From the NCBI RefSeq assembly GCF_000024085.1, contig NC_013166.1, positions 496,001 to 560,000 of the forward strand: DNA of 64,000 nucleotides, in the 5' to 3' direction. The notes under the pieces were generated by a model. It searched no databases. It worked only from the letters and a program-made list of their open reading frames with translations, and was not told the DNA's origin. Numbering within the stretch: the stretch's first letter is position 1; the number at the start of each line of letters is the position of its first letter. A program made the position numbers and the translations under genes. This document shows, in pieces, positions 55,170 through 64,000 of the stretch. The stretch is from Kangiella koreensis DSM 16069 (lineage in GTDB: Bacteria; Pseudomonadota; Gammaproteobacteria; Enterobacterales; Kangiellaceae).

Positions 55170-56177
55170 ATGCAGCACTTTCTAACCACAGAGCATTGGT
55201 CAAAACCGGATCTGCAACAGATTCTGGACTTTGCCAAAGATCTGAAACAATCTCCAATCCAACCTTTGTTAAAAAACAAAAGTATAGCGCTATTGTTTTT
55301 TAATCCATCATTGAGAACCCGTACCAGCTTTGAAATTGGGATCGAACAACTTGGCGGCCATGCGGTGGTGTTGCAGCCGGGTAAAGATGCCTGGCCAATC
55401 GAATTTGAGTTGGGTTCAGTTATGGATGGCGAAGCTGAAGAGCATGTTAAAGAAGTCGCTCAGGTGCTTTCCAGTTATTGTGATCTTATTGCCATTAGAG
55501 CTTTCCCAAAATTCGTTGATTGGCAAAAAGACAAGCTGGATACACTGCTAAATAGCTTTGCCCAGTTTGCCAGCGTACCAGTCATTAATATGGAAACCAT
55601 CACCCATCCCTGTCAGGAGCTGGCACACATTATGACCTTGCAGGAAAAGTTGGGAGACCTGCAAGGAAAAAAATATGTGTTGACCTGGACCTATCATCCA
55701 AAGCCACTCAATACCGCAGTTGCAAATTCAGCGCTCATGATCGCTAGTAAATTTGGTATGGATGTCACTCTGCTGTGCCCGACACCTGATTATGTCTTAG
55801 ATGAACACTATATGCAGTCAGCCCAGAACAACTGCAACCAGAATCATCAGAACTTAACCGTAACGCATAATATAGAAGAGGCCTATACCGGGGCTGAGAT
55901 TGTTTATGCCAAAAGTTGGGGTGCCTTGCCATATTTCGGGCAGTGGGAAAAAGAAAAGATAATTCGTGACCAGTACAAACACTTTATTGTCGACGAGAAA
56001 AAAATGGCAATGACCAATCAAGGACTATTCAGCCACTGCTTGCCTTTGAGGCGTAATGTCAAAGCAACCGATGCCGTTATGGATGCTGATTATTGCGTTG
56101 CCATTCAGGAAGCTGAAAACCGTCTGCATGTACAAAAGTCATTAATGAATTCTTTAGTCAATCATCATTCCTCTTGA
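55170..56177 (+). CDS. argF': N-acetylornithine carbamoyltransferase
   Basis: 335 residues. It converts N-acetylornithine and carbamoyl phosphate to N-acetylcitrulline, as in Xanthomonas. Carbamoyl-phosphate motif NPSLRTRTSFE (about 45-55), then the AOTCase-specific HAVVLQPGKDAWPIEF, THPCQELAH, YVLTWTYHPKPLNTAVANSA and HCLPLRRNVKATDAV, whose Lys is the carboxylated residue in the X. campestris enzyme. Glu90 in MDGEAEEH corresponds to the specificity Glu92 of that enzyme, favouring acetyl- over succinyl-ornithine. An ordinary ornithine carbamoyltransferase lacks these segments. First gene of the operon behind the attenuator. Confidence 0.95.
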   Translation: MQHFLTTEHWSKPDLQQILDFAKDLKQSPIQPLLKNKSIALLFFNPSLRTRTSFEIGIEQLGGHAVVLQPGKDAWPIEFELGSVMDGEAEEHVKEVAQVLSSYCDLIAIRAFPKFVDWQKDKLDTLLNSFAQFASVPVINMETITHPCQELAHIMTLQEKLGDLQGKKYVLTWTYHPKPLNTAVANSALMIASKFGMDVTLLCPTPDYVLDEHYMQSAQNNCNQNHQNLTVTHNIEEAYTGAEIVYAKSWGALPYFGQWEKEKIIRDQYKHFIVDEKKMAMTNQGLFSHCLPLRRNVKATDAVMDADYCVAIQEAENRLHVQKSLMNSLVNHHSS

Positions 56178-56200
56178 ATGAACAGCCATAGGTAATAGTC

Positions 56201-57412
56201 ATGAGTCAAAAGAAAGTCGTTCTAGCATTCTCAGGTGGTTTGGATACCAGCTTTTGTGTGCCCTACTTAATGGAAAAAGGGTATGAGGTTCACACCTTAT
56301 TTGTTAACACGGGTGGTGTCAGCCGTGAAAAGTGTCATCAGATCGAAAAGCGTGCGTTGGGGTTAGGAGCGAAACAGCATTGGCAAGTCGACGCACAACA
56401 GATGTTATGGGAAGAAATTATCACGCCACTGGTGTGGGGCAATTCAAAATATCAGGGGCAGTATCCACTGCTGTGTGCTGATCGTTATCTGATCGTCAAA
56501 GAATCTATCAAACTGTGTCAGCAGCTCAACACAAACATTGTTGCTCACGGTTGCACCGGCATGGGCAATGATCAGGTGCGATTCGATATATCGATCAAGG
56601 CATTGGGTGAATACACCATTTTATCGCCAATTCGGGATATTCAGCAGCAGGTTAAAGATGTTAGACATTATGAAATTGAATATTTGCAGGAAAAAGGATT
56701 TAAAACATCAACGGAACATAAAAAATACAGCATTAATGAAAATCTGCTGGGTGTAACCATTTCCGGTTCCGAAATTGATCAGTGGCAAGAGCCGCAAGAT
56801 GATACATACGTGTTAACCAATCATTATCATGACTTCCCAGAAGAATCTCTGAAGCTAAGAATTGAGTTTAAACAAGGACAAGCAGTAGCCATTAATGGAG
56901 AGCCAAAGACAGGTGTCGAAGTTATGCAATACCTGAATAAGATACTGGGTCAGTATGGTGTAGGTAGAAGTATCTATACCGGCGACACAGTCATTGGTTT
57001 GAAAGGACGTATTGTTTTTGAAGCACCGGCACTGTTTGGTTTGCTGAAAGCGCATCAGGCCATTGAAGAGGTGGTACTGACTCAATGGCAAAACCAATTC
57101 AAACCACAGGTTGCGGATAAATGGACAGAGCTGGTTTATAAAGGCTTCTACTTTGATCCTTTGTGCAACGATTTGTATCAGTTCCTCGCCTCGACACAAC
57201 AGCACGTTAATGGTTCGGTTGAGTTGTTAGTGTATGCAGGACAGCTTCAAGTAGTTGCGGTTAACAGCCCATCACTATTAGTAAGTAAAGATGCCAGTTA
57301 CGCTCAAACTGCCAGCTGGGGAATTGAAGAGGCAGTAGGCTTTATTCAATTGTATGGCAACAGCACTGCAACTTGGGCCAAAGTTATGCAAGAGCAGGAT
57401 GGTGCTGCATGA
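56201..57412 (+). CDS. argG: Argininosuccinate synthase
   Basis: 403 residues. The ATP-pyrophosphatase signature VVLAFSGGLDTSFCVPYLM, then HGCTGMGNDQVRFDI and ENLLGVTISGSEIDQW. It condenses citrulline with aspartate. It follows argF' in the Xanthomonas-type order and overlaps the next gene by four bases (ATGA). Confidence 0.95.
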   Translation: MSQKKVVLAFSGGLDTSFCVPYLMEKGYEVHTLFVNTGGVSREKCHQIEKRALGLGAKQHWQVDAQQMLWEEIITPLVWGNSKYQGQYPLLCADRYLIVKESIKLCQQLNTNIVAHGCTGMGNDQVRFDISIKALGEYTILSPIRDIQQQVKDVRHYEIEYLQEKGFKTSTEHKKYSINENLLGVTISGSEIDQWQEPQDDTYVLTNHYHDFPEESLKLRIEFKQGQAVAINGEPKTGVEVMQYLNKILGQYGVGRSIYTGDTVIGLKGRIVFEAPALFGLLKAHQAIEEVVLTQWQNQFKPQVADKWTELVYKGFYFDPLCNDLYQFLASTQQHVNGSVELLVYAGQLQVVAVNSPSLLVSKDASYAQTASWGIEEAVGFIQLYGNSTATWAKVMQEQDGAA

Positions 57413-58512
57413 CCTCAATACTTCTAGAAAACACTCTTAAACATTTGCAAGCATTAGTAGCTTTTAACACTGGCAATCCTCCACGCCAAATTCATGAGTC
57501 TGGAATCATTGATTATTTGACTGAGCAATTAAGCGATGGACAAGTGGAGGTCATGGATTATGGCGATGGCTCTATTAATGTTTGGGCAGTAAAAGGGCAG
57601 CCTAAATATTTATTCAATTTTCATATCGACACAGTGCCAGTGGCGCAAGGATGGGAAACCGATCCTTTTGCATTAATCATAAAAGATGACAAGGCGTTTG
57701 GTTTAGGAAGTTGTGACATCAAAGGTGCCGCAGCCTGCTTTCTGGCTTGTGTTGAGCAGGGACTGAATGATTATGCGGTACTTTTTTCTTCGGATGAGGA
57801 ATATGGCAACAGCCTGTGTGTTAAATCATTTTTACAGCAACAGCATGACTATGAAGGTGTCGTAGTTGCAGAGCCAACACAGTGCAAAGCCGTTTTAGCA
57901 CATCGTGGTGTTGCTACTGCTGAGATCTTGTTCACGGCAAAAAGCGGGCACAGTTCTGAACCAAGAGCACTCACAGAAAATGCTATCCATCAAGCCACAA
58001 GCTGGATGAGTCAGGCAATTGAATGGGCTACAGGTCAGTTGCAATCAAGCTACTATAATCTGCAAGGAGCTTGTCTTAATCTTGGCAAGATCGAAGGTGG
58101 AATCAAACCTAACATTATTGCCCCTCATGTCACGTTGCAAATGGGGATCAGGCCATTGCCAGGTGATGATCCCGAGCATCTATTGCAAGAGATGGTCAGC
58201 TCAATAGACATGAGTCAACCAGTTACTGTCACGCCTAAATTTATGGCACCTTCGTTTCCTGCCACAAAGACCAGCGAACATTCAGATGAGCAACAAACGG
58301 ACAATGTTAGTCTAGCAAACAAACTGGGTTTAGAGTTGAGTGAACCGGTGAATTTCTGGACCGAAGCGGCGTTGTTTTCAGCGGCAGGTTATGCAGCAAT
58401 TGTCTATGGACCCGGTAATATTGATAAGGCTCATACTGCGAATGAATGGGTGGCAATAAGTGATCTGGAAACAGTGGTTATGAATTACTGGAGGATACTT
58501 GGCGATGACTAA
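57409..58512 (+). CDS. argE': N-acetylcitrulline deacetylase, M20 peptidase family
   Basis: 367 residues from the ATG at 57409 that overlaps the argG stop; an earlier in-frame TTG would intrude into argG. M20 zinc-peptidase motifs: FHIDTVPVAQGWETDPF (His, Asp), LGSCDIKGAAAC (bridging Asp), SSDEEYGN (catalytic Glu) and VAEPTQ. Length matches the Xanthomonas acetylcitrulline deacetylase (about 366), and the context with acetylornithine carbamoyltransferase makes citrulline release the expected step, rather than ornithine release as in ArgE. Substrate assignment rests on context. Confidence 0.9.
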   Translation: MTSILLENTLKHLQALVAFNTGNPPRQIHESGIIDYLTEQLSDGQVEVMDYGDGSINVWAVKGQPKYLFNFHIDTVPVAQGWETDPFALIIKDDKAFGLGSCDIKGAAACFLACVEQGLNDYAVLFSSDEEYGNSLCVKSFLQQQHDYEGVVVAEPTQCKAVLAHRGVATAEILFTAKSGHSSEPRALTENAIHQATSWMSQAIEWATGQLQSSYYNLQGACLNLGKIEGGIKPNIIAPHVTLQMGIRPLPGDDPEHLLQEMVSSIDMSQPVTVTPKFMAPSFPATKTSEHSDEQQTDNVSLANKLGLELSEPVNFWTEAALFSAAGYAAIVYGPGNIDKAHTANEWVAISDLETVVMNYWRILGDD

Positions 58513-59827
58513 TCACAAAGTCAAAGAGACCATTGTTCGGTTGCTTAATAACATGGGCAGTGAAAGTGAAATCCGCAAATACCTGAAACGTTTTTCCAGT
58601 AATGAAGGAATGAAGTTTGCCATCATCAAAGTGGGTGGAGCTATTTTAAAAGATGACATAGATAACCTGGTGTCATCCTTATCTTTTTTGCAGCAGGTTG
58701 GTTTGACACCCATTGTGGTGCATGGCGCTGGTCCACAACTTAATGCGCAACTGGAGCAGGAAAAAATAGAGGCTGAGTTTATTGAGGGTAAACGCGTTAC
58801 TAATTCAGAGGTTCTAAAAGTAGCGCGCAAGGTGTTTATCTCTGAGAATCATAATCTGGTGAATACTTTGAAAAATGCTGGAGTCGATGCCGCTTCTTTT
58901 TATTCTGGTATTTTTGAATGTGAACTGGAAAATGAAACCTTGGGTCTGGTTGGAACAATCCAGTCCGTGCATGATCATGACTTGATTGAAAGTGTTAGGA
59001 ATGGCGCCATTCCGGTAGTCAGTCCTTTGGGTGAAACGGAGCAAGGCCAGATTGTTAACATTAACGCAGATACTGCTACCCTTGCATTAGCAAAGGCCAT
59101 TGAGCCCTATAAGGTGGTCTTTTTGACGGGAACAGGTGGCATACTGGGTGCAGATGAAACACTGATTCCAGCCATTAGTTTACAAAATGACTACGACTAT
59201 CTGATGCAACAGAGCTGGCTGCATTCGGGAATGAAATTAAAGCTGCAACAGATTTACGAGCTATTAAATCATGTGTCAAACGCAACTTCGGTTTCAATTA
59301 CCAAACCCAGCCTTGTCGCTAAAGAATTGTTTACCGACCGTGGCTCAGGAACTTTGGTCAATAAGGGCGAAAAGATACACCAGTTTAATGACTGGCAACA
59401 TCTTGCTCAAGATAAATTAACCGGTTTAATTGAGTCATCTTTTGGGCATCATTTACAGCGACATTATTTTGAACAAACACAGCTGCACAGAGCTTATGTG
59501 ACAGAGTGCTATAGAGCCGCAACTATTGTCACCAATGATTATGCCGTTCCTTATCTGGATAAATTTGTGGTGGAAGACTCTGCTAAAGGTGAGGGGTTAG
59601 GCACCGCCGTCTGGAATACGATGCTACACGACAATCCACAGTTATTCTGGCGTGCTTCTTCTCACAATCCGATCAATAAATTTTATTTCTCAATGGCGGA
59701 TGGATTTATTAGAGGAAATGAGTGGAATGTCTTTTGGCGAGGCGTTGATGATTTCTCATTAATTCAATCCTGTGTGCAACAGGCAATAAACAGACCCCGT
59801 ACCGTTAATTCCGGAGAATTGTCATGA
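58505..59827 (+). CDS. argB: Bifunctional N-acetylglutamate kinase/synthase fusion
   Basis: 440 residues from the ATG at 58505 (overlapping the argE' stop). The N-terminal amino-acid kinase domain (about 35-285) has FAIIKVGGAILKDD, VVHGAGPQLNAQL, VNINADTATLALA and FLTGTGGIL. A C-terminal GNAT domain (about 300-435, RAATIVTNDYAVPYLDKFVV, AKGEGLGTAVWNTML, FYFSMADGFIRGNEWNVFW) supplies N-acetylglutamate synthase. This matches the vertebrate-like NAGS/K of Xanthomonas and differs from E. coli ArgA, whose GNAT is of another subtype. It does the first two steps of the pathway and is probably feedback-controlled by arginine. It overlaps argC (ATGA). Confidence 0.93.
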   Translation: MTNHKVKETIVRLLNNMGSESEIRKYLKRFSSNEGMKFAIIKVGGAILKDDIDNLVSSLSFLQQVGLTPIVVHGAGPQLNAQLEQEKIEAEFIEGKRVTNSEVLKVARKVFISENHNLVNTLKNAGVDAASFYSGIFECELENETLGLVGTIQSVHDHDLIESVRNGAIPVVSPLGETEQGQIVNINADTATLALAKAIEPYKVVFLTGTGGILGADETLIPAISLQNDYDYLMQQSWLHSGMKLKLQQIYELLNHVSNATSVSITKPSLVAKELFTDRGSGTLVNKGEKIHQFNDWQHLAQDKLTGLIESSFGHHLQRHYFEQTQLHRAYVTECYRAATIVTNDYAVPYLDKFVVEDSAKGEGLGTAVWNTMLHDNPQLFWRASSHNPINKFYFSMADGFIRGNEWNVFWRGVDDFSLIQSCVQQAINRPRTVNSGELS

Positions 59828-60774
59828 GCCATTCAAACAGCCAACCAATCAGCGTTGCCCTGATTGGTGCCAGAGGTTATGTCGGCGAAGAATTAATCAG
59901 ACTACTAAACCAGCATCCTGTTTTTGAATTAGCGCTTGCGGTTTCACGCAGTAAGCAGGGGCAGGCGGTTAATGGATATAGCAACAATACTCTCTACTAT
60001 CAGGATGCTACACCCGCACAGGTGGCCGAAGGGAATTATGATTTGATATTTCTAGCGCTGCCTAATGGCCTTGCTCAATCCTATGTTACAGAAATTGATA
60101 GATTGTCCAGTCAGTCGGTGATTGTTGACCTAAGCGCAGACTATCGCTTCGACAAGAGCTGGTATTACAGCTTACCTGAGCTGAGTCAAACAACAGATCA
60201 AATACGGATCAGTAATCCCGGTTGTTATGCTACTGCAATGCAGCTGTCTTTGGCACCATTAACTCCAGTTATTGATGGGGCAGCGCACTGTTTTGGAGTG
60301 TCCGGTTACAGTGGCGCAGGAACCAACCCGAGTGATAAGAACAATCTTGAACTACTAAAAGATAACCTAATTCCCTATCAACTGTCAGAGCATCTTCATG
60401 AAAAAGAAGTGAGTCATCATTTAGATACAGACGTGAAGTTTACGCCTCACGTAGCCAGTTTCTTTCGCGGCATTTCCATGACTACTCATATTAGCTTGCA
60501 GCAGCCAATGACTCTTGAAGAAGTGATTGAGAAGTTTAAAAAGCTCTACCAGCATCATCCTTTGATTGAAGTGCGCGAGACTATTCCATTGGTAAAAGAT
60601 ATTCAGGGTAAGGTCGGCGCGATTGTTGGAGGTTTCAAGCTCGATAAAAGTGGCTGTCACTTAGTGGTGTGCTGTGCTCTCGATAACCTGCTCAAAGGTG
60701 CTGCGGTTCAGGCGCTACAAAATGCCAATCAAGCATTCAATCTTAATTCTTTAGAGGCAATCAATTATGACTAA
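59824..60774 (+). CDS. argC: N-acetyl-gamma-glutamyl-phosphate reductase
   Basis: 316 residues. NADP-binding ALIGARGYVGEELIRLL (about 11-27), catalytic Cys in ISNPGCYATAM, VSGYSGAGTNPSDKN and the late FTPHVASFFRGISMT with the catalytic His. It makes acetylglutamate semialdehyde. The shared ATGA with argB and the 8-base overlap with argH show tight coupling. The enzyme is of the longer bacterial type related to Xanthomonas ArgC. Confidence 0.94.
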   Translation: MSHSNSQPISVALIGARGYVGEELIRLLNQHPVFELALAVSRSKQGQAVNGYSNNTLYYQDATPAQVAEGNYDLIFLALPNGLAQSYVTEIDRLSSQSVIVDLSADYRFDKSWYYSLPELSQTTDQIRISNPGCYATAMQLSLAPLTPVIDGAAHCFGVSGYSGAGTNPSDKNNLELLKDNLIPYQLSEHLHEKEVSHHLDTDVKFTPHVASFFRGISMTTHISLQQPMTLEEVIEKFKKLYQHHPLIEVRETIPLVKDIQGKVGAIVGGFKLDKSGCHLVVCCALDNLLKGAAVQALQNANQAFNLNSLEAINYD

Positions 60775-62098
60775 GCCACCCATTTCAAAAAAAGTACTGT
60801 CAGACAAATTATGGTCAACAGTTCAGAGCAGCGACAAGACAGCCATTCAAAAAAAGGTAGAACAGTTCATGTCCGGCGAGGATGTGCTGCTTGATCAGCA
60901 TCTATTTGCATTTGATATTCAGGCCAGCAAAGTTCATGCACAAGGATTGCAACGTATTGATATCTTATCTCACGCTGAGCTTGAGCAAATCACAGTCAGT
61001 TTGGATGACTTGCTATATCAGTTCAAAAAGGGGCTGTTTGTTTTGGACCAGTCATTCGAAGATGGCCATTCTGCCATCGAATATTTTTTAACAGAGCAGC
61101 TAGGTGACCTAGGAAAGAAAATTCACACGGGACGTAGTCGTAATGATCAGGTGGCCGTTGCAACCCGGTTGTATTGTAAGCAGGCTTTGCTGGATCTAAA
61201 GCAAATCAATGTGCAGATTGCGCAAGTCTGTTTAACCCAGGCTGAGCAGCACAAAGATAGCATCATGCCGGGCTATACTCACATTCAAAGGGCGGTGGTA
61301 TCCAGCTGGGGCTTATGGTTTGCCAGCTTTGCTGAGTCGTTTTGCGATAACTCGCAACTGGCACAACAGACGCTCGACTGGATTGATGCAAACCCGTTAG
61401 GCACTGCCGCGGGTTATGGTGTGAATCTGGAGCTTGATCGGGATTTCACGACTGAAGCTTTGGGCTTTGCCCGGATGCAGGTTAACCCGATGTATGTGCA
61501 AAACAGTCGCGGCAAATTTGAGCTACAGGTTTTAATGGCCTTTAAACAGGCCATGCTGGATATCCGGCGTTTGGCGTGGGATCTGAGCCTGTTTACCAGT
61601 GCTGAGTTTAATCTGGTGAAATTACCCGACCTGTTTAGTACCGGCTCATCCATTATGCCCAACAAACGTAACCCCGATACGGTGGAGTTGATGCGAGCGC
61701 ACTATGCAAAGCTAGTCGGAGTTTACAATGAAATTGAGTCATTATTGTCATTGCCCAGCGGCTATCAGCGTGATTTGCAAAATACTAAGGCACCATTAAT
61801 CAATGGTATAACTGAATCATTGTTATGTCTCGCATTAGTGCCTGAACTGCTGTCAGGTGTTGATATTTGTCATGCCAATTGTGAAAAGGCGATCGAACCA
61901 GCCATGTTTGCTACCGATAAGGCGATTGAGCTGGCTCGTGAAGGAGTACCGTTCAGACAAGCCTACCAACAGTTAAAAGACAATTATCAAGATCTGGCCC
62001 AAAGGTCACCGCTTCAAGCCCTGCGCGATCGGGTTTCGCCAGGTGCCTGCGCTAACTTAAAGTTATCCGAAATGGCCGATCGATTAGAAAATGTGTAA
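60767..62098 (+). CDS. argH: Argininosuccinate lyase
   Basis: 443 residues, fumarase/aspartase superfamily. HSAIEYFLTEQLGDLGKKIHTGRSRNDQVAV (His, Arg) and the signature GSSIMPNKRNPDTVELMR containing the catalytic Ser loop, with GYTHIQRAVVSSWGLWF. It splits argininosuccinate into arginine and fumarate. It is the last operon gene; no convincing terminator appears in the 56 bases before the hemN promoter. Confidence 0.95.
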   Translation: MTKPPISKKVLSDKLWSTVQSSDKTAIQKKVEQFMSGEDVLLDQHLFAFDIQASKVHAQGLQRIDILSHAELEQITVSLDDLLYQFKKGLFVLDQSFEDGHSAIEYFLTEQLGDLGKKIHTGRSRNDQVAVATRLYCKQALLDLKQINVQIAQVCLTQAEQHKDSIMPGYTHIQRAVVSSWGLWFASFAESFCDNSQLAQQTLDWIDANPLGTAAGYGVNLELDRDFTTEALGFARMQVNPMYVQNSRGKFELQVLMAFKQAMLDIRRLAWDLSLFTSAEFNLVKLPDLFSTGSSIMPNKRNPDTVELMRAHYAKLVGVYNEIESLLSLPSGYQRDLQNTKAPLINGITESLLCLALVPELLSGVDICHANCEKAIEPAMFATDKAIELAREGVPFRQAYQQLKDNYQDLAQRSPLQALRDRVSPGACANLKLSEMADRLENV

Positions 62099-62154
62099 AA
62101 AATACATCTTTTCAACTGATTGAGTTTATTGAATTAAATTTGACTGGGTGCGGG

Positions 62155-62196
62155 TTGATCTAGATCAATCCGCTTGCTCATCAAATTGCCTATCCT
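62155..62196 (+). promoter_or_regulatory. Class II FNR-dependent promoter of hemN
   Basis: Perfect palindromic FNR box TTGAT-CTAG-ATCAA (62155-62168, centre 62161.5), with -10 TATCCT (62191-62196). The box-to--10 spacing equals that at ccoN, placing FNR at -41.5 from a start near 62203. Confidence 0.9.
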
Positions 62197-62228
62197 GTAT
62201 CCATCGTAAAACAAAATAGGTGCAGGCC

Positions 62229-63605
62229 ATGCCTAAATCATCAATCTGGAACCGCGAACTTGTTGAAAAGTACAACATCGCAGGCCCTCGTTATACTTCC
62301 TATCCAACCGCATTGCAATTTAGCGATGATTTTGGCGTTGAGGATTTCAAAAAGACATTAAAAACATCCAATGTTGGCAAGCCGTTGTCGCTCTATTTAC
62401 ACATCCCATTCTGTGAAAATATCTGTTACTACTGTGCCTGTAATAAAGTCATCACCAAAGACAGATCGAAAGCGGATCGCTATCTGAAAGCCCTGGTTAA
62501 AGAAGCTGAGATGATTGCGCCCTATGTCAAAGGTCGTAAAGTGACTCAGATCCATTGGGGCGGTGGTACACCAACCTTCCTATCGAATGAGCAGATTGAA
62601 GGGCTGGTCAGCAAATTACGAGAGTTATTTGAGTTTGATGATGACAACGGTGAGTTTTCAATCGAAATTGATCCGCGCAGCGTCGACCACAAAACCATGG
62701 CCAGTCTGGCTCATGCGGGATTTAATCGTTTAAGCATGGGTGTGCAGGATTTCAATCCTGAAGTACAAAAAGCAGTAAATCGTATTCAGCCAGAAGAAGA
62801 CACTCGCCATTTATTATTGCAGGCGCGTCGTCATGGCTTTAACTCAATCAATATCGATTTGATTTATGGTTTGCCACATCAGACAGTCGAGAGCTTTAAT
62901 GAAACGATCGATAAAATAATCACCATGGCTCCTGACCGTTTATCGGTCTTTAACTATGCCCATTTGCCGCATCGTTTTAAGCCACAACGCCGAATAAACT
63001 CTTATGACTTGCCATCTGCTTCAGAAAAATTGCGCATCCTTGAGTCCTGCATTAAAAAACTAACCGAAGCGGGCTATGTGTATATCGGCATGGACCACTT
63101 TGCGTTGCCACATGACGAGTTGACTCAAGCTCAAGAAGAAGGCGATTTGCACCGTAATTTCCAGGGCTATACCACTCATGCAGAATGTGATTTAGTCGGT
63201 TTGGGCGTGTCTTCAATCGGTCAGGTTGGCAATAGTTATAGTCAAAGCATGCGCGGTCTTGATGAGTATTACGAAAAAGTTGAAGCTGGCGAATTGCCAG
63301 TGTGGCGCGGTTGTTACTTGACGGACGATGATCTGCTGCGCCGTGAAGTCATTATGCAACTGATTTGCCATTTCAGACTGGACTTTAGTCAAATTGAAAA
63401 AGCCTTTAATATCAACTTCAAAGAGTACTTTGCTGAAGAGTTGGAATCGCTGGTGCGTTTTGAAGAAGACGGACTGCTCAATGTGAACGAGGATAGCATT
63501 CAGGTTAATGATGCCGGACGTTTGCTCATTCGCAACATTTGCATGGTTTTTGACGCTTATTTCAAGGAAATTAACCTTATTCAGAGCTTTTCTAAGGCGA
63601 TTTGA
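62229..63605 (+). CDS. hemN: Oxygen-independent coproporphyrinogen III oxidase
   Basis: 458 residues from the ATG at 62229 (AGGTG upstream); GTG at 62220 is the alternative. Radical SAM enzyme with CxxxCxxC in PFCENICYYCACNK, a GGGTPT SAM motif and DFNPEVQKAVNRIQPEE. C-terminal HemN domain LHRNFQGYTTHAECDLVGLG and GRLLIRNICMVFDAY. It makes protoporphyrinogen IX without oxygen. FNR control fits. It sits between the arg operon and fnr. Confidence 0.95.
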   Translation: MPKSSIWNRELVEKYNIAGPRYTSYPTALQFSDDFGVEDFKKTLKTSNVGKPLSLYLHIPFCENICYYCACNKVITKDRSKADRYLKALVKEAEMIAPYVKGRKVTQIHWGGGTPTFLSNEQIEGLVSKLRELFEFDDDNGEFSIEIDPRSVDHKTMASLAHAGFNRLSMGVQDFNPEVQKAVNRIQPEEDTRHLLLQARRHGFNSINIDLIYGLPHQTVESFNETIDKIITMAPDRLSVFNYAHLPHRFKPQRRINSYDLPSASEKLRILESCIKKLTEAGYVYIGMDHFALPHDELTQAQEEGDLHRNFQGYTTHAECDLVGLGVSSIGQVGNSYSQSMRGLDEYYEKVEAGELPVWRGCYLTDDDLLRREVIMQLICHFRLDFSQIEKAFNINFKEYFAEELESLVRFEEDGLLNVNEDSIQVNDAGRLLIRNICMVFDAYFKEINLIQSFSKAI

Positions 63606-63678
63606 TTGCACCTAAATTGATTTAAAAAATGGGCAGAATGTACTACACTGGGGAAAATATTTAAGGTGTGTGAATCTT

Positions 63679-64000
63679 ATGGCATTGCCATCAATTAAGT
63701 GTCAAAGTTGTAGTATCAACCAGTTATGTTTGCCGGTGATGCTAGCTGAATCTGAAGTAGAGCATTTGGACAGCATCATTCAGCGCAAAAAGCCTCTCAC
63801 TAAGAATGAGATGCTTTTTCGTTCCGGTGAAGAGTTCCACGCTATTTATGCAGTTCGTTCGGGCTGCATTAAATCTTATACCATTTCTGAAACTGGCGAA
63901 GAGCAGATCACGGGTTTCCACCTTGCGGGTGAAATCATTGGTCTTGATGCCATCAGTTCCGGCAAGCATCCAAGCATGGCAAAAGCATTGGAAACGTCAA
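63679..64000 (+). CDS. fnr: Fumarate/nitrate reduction regulator FNR, N-terminal part (cut by window end)
   Basis: Visible 107 codons of FNR, the oxygen-sensing 4Fe-4S activator of the CRP family. The N-terminal Cys cluster [11 protein letters not shown] (C-x2-C-x5-C) supplies three ligands. The beta-roll shows [42 protein letters not shown] and [14 protein letters not shown]. The fourth Cys and the HTH lie beyond the edge. AAGGTGTG is upstream of the ATG. It is the probable activator of the ccoN and hemN promoters. Confidence 0.95.
   Translation, partial: MALPSIKCQSCSINQLCLPVMLAESEVEHLDSIIQRKKPLTKNEMLFRSGEEFHAIYAVRSGCIKSYTISETGEEQITGFHLAGEIIGLDAISSGKHPSMAKALETS

Overview
The window reads as a single stretch of gammaproteobacterial chromosome with moderate-to-low GC. 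Genes are dense, operons are tight, and there are no insertion sequences, phage genes, CRISPR arrays, tRNA or rRNA genes that I could recognise. Several blocks keep classic gammaproteobacterial order: nnr-tsaE-ami-mutL-miaA-hfq-hflX-hflK-hflC-DUF2065-purA, psd-rsgA-orn, and a complete ccoNOQP-GHIS cluster. A marine Kangiella-like lineage fits this gene order and the Xanthomonas-style arginine pathway, but that placement is an inference from memory and no database was consulted.

Layout. 0-9 kb: the 3' end of glnS, an AsmA-family protein, a DUF4097 protein, a methyltransferase, uup, smrA, an LpxR-like outer-membrane protein, greB and a small lipoprotein. 9-13.5 kb: a RegB/RegA (PrrBA) redox two-component system, then a FecA-like TonB receptor behind a strong promoter with a Fur-like operator. 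13.5-16 kb: small conserved proteins (DUF2889, YqcC, a DksA/TraR zinc finger, an alkyltransferase-like protein, DUF937). 16-21.7 kb: an unusual secretion block, with a secreted Cys-containing protein behind a near-perfect sigma-54 promoter, a secreted M11-like metalloprotease and a sigma-54 activator. 22-37.9 kb: housekeeping genes. 37.9-45.9 kb: membrane and accessory proteins, including a four-gene translationally coupled operon (saccharopine-dehydrogenase-like, DUF2269, DoxX-like, alpha/beta hydrolase), efpL and an S10 peptidase.

46-54.9 kb: the cbb3 oxidase structural and assembly genes, behind a textbook class II FNR promoter and a separate upstream Fur-like box. 55-62.1 kb: an arginine operon argF'-argG-argE'-argB/A-argC-argH that runs through N-acetylcitrulline, with acetylornithine carbamoyltransferase, acetylcitrulline deacetylase and a fused NAG kinase/synthase. 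62.2-64 kb: anaerobic-type hemN, with an FNR promoter of the same geometry as ccoN, then fnr itself, cut by the window edge.

The most interesting element lies in front of the arginine operon at 54.9-55.1 kb. A 26-codon open frame with five Arg codons is followed by mutually exclusive hairpins that end in an intrinsic terminator. This has the full architecture of ribosome-mediated transcription attenuation, which I do not associate with arginine genes in gammaproteobacteria, where ArgR repression is the standard mechanism. The weak point is the lack of a clear ribosome binding site for the leader.
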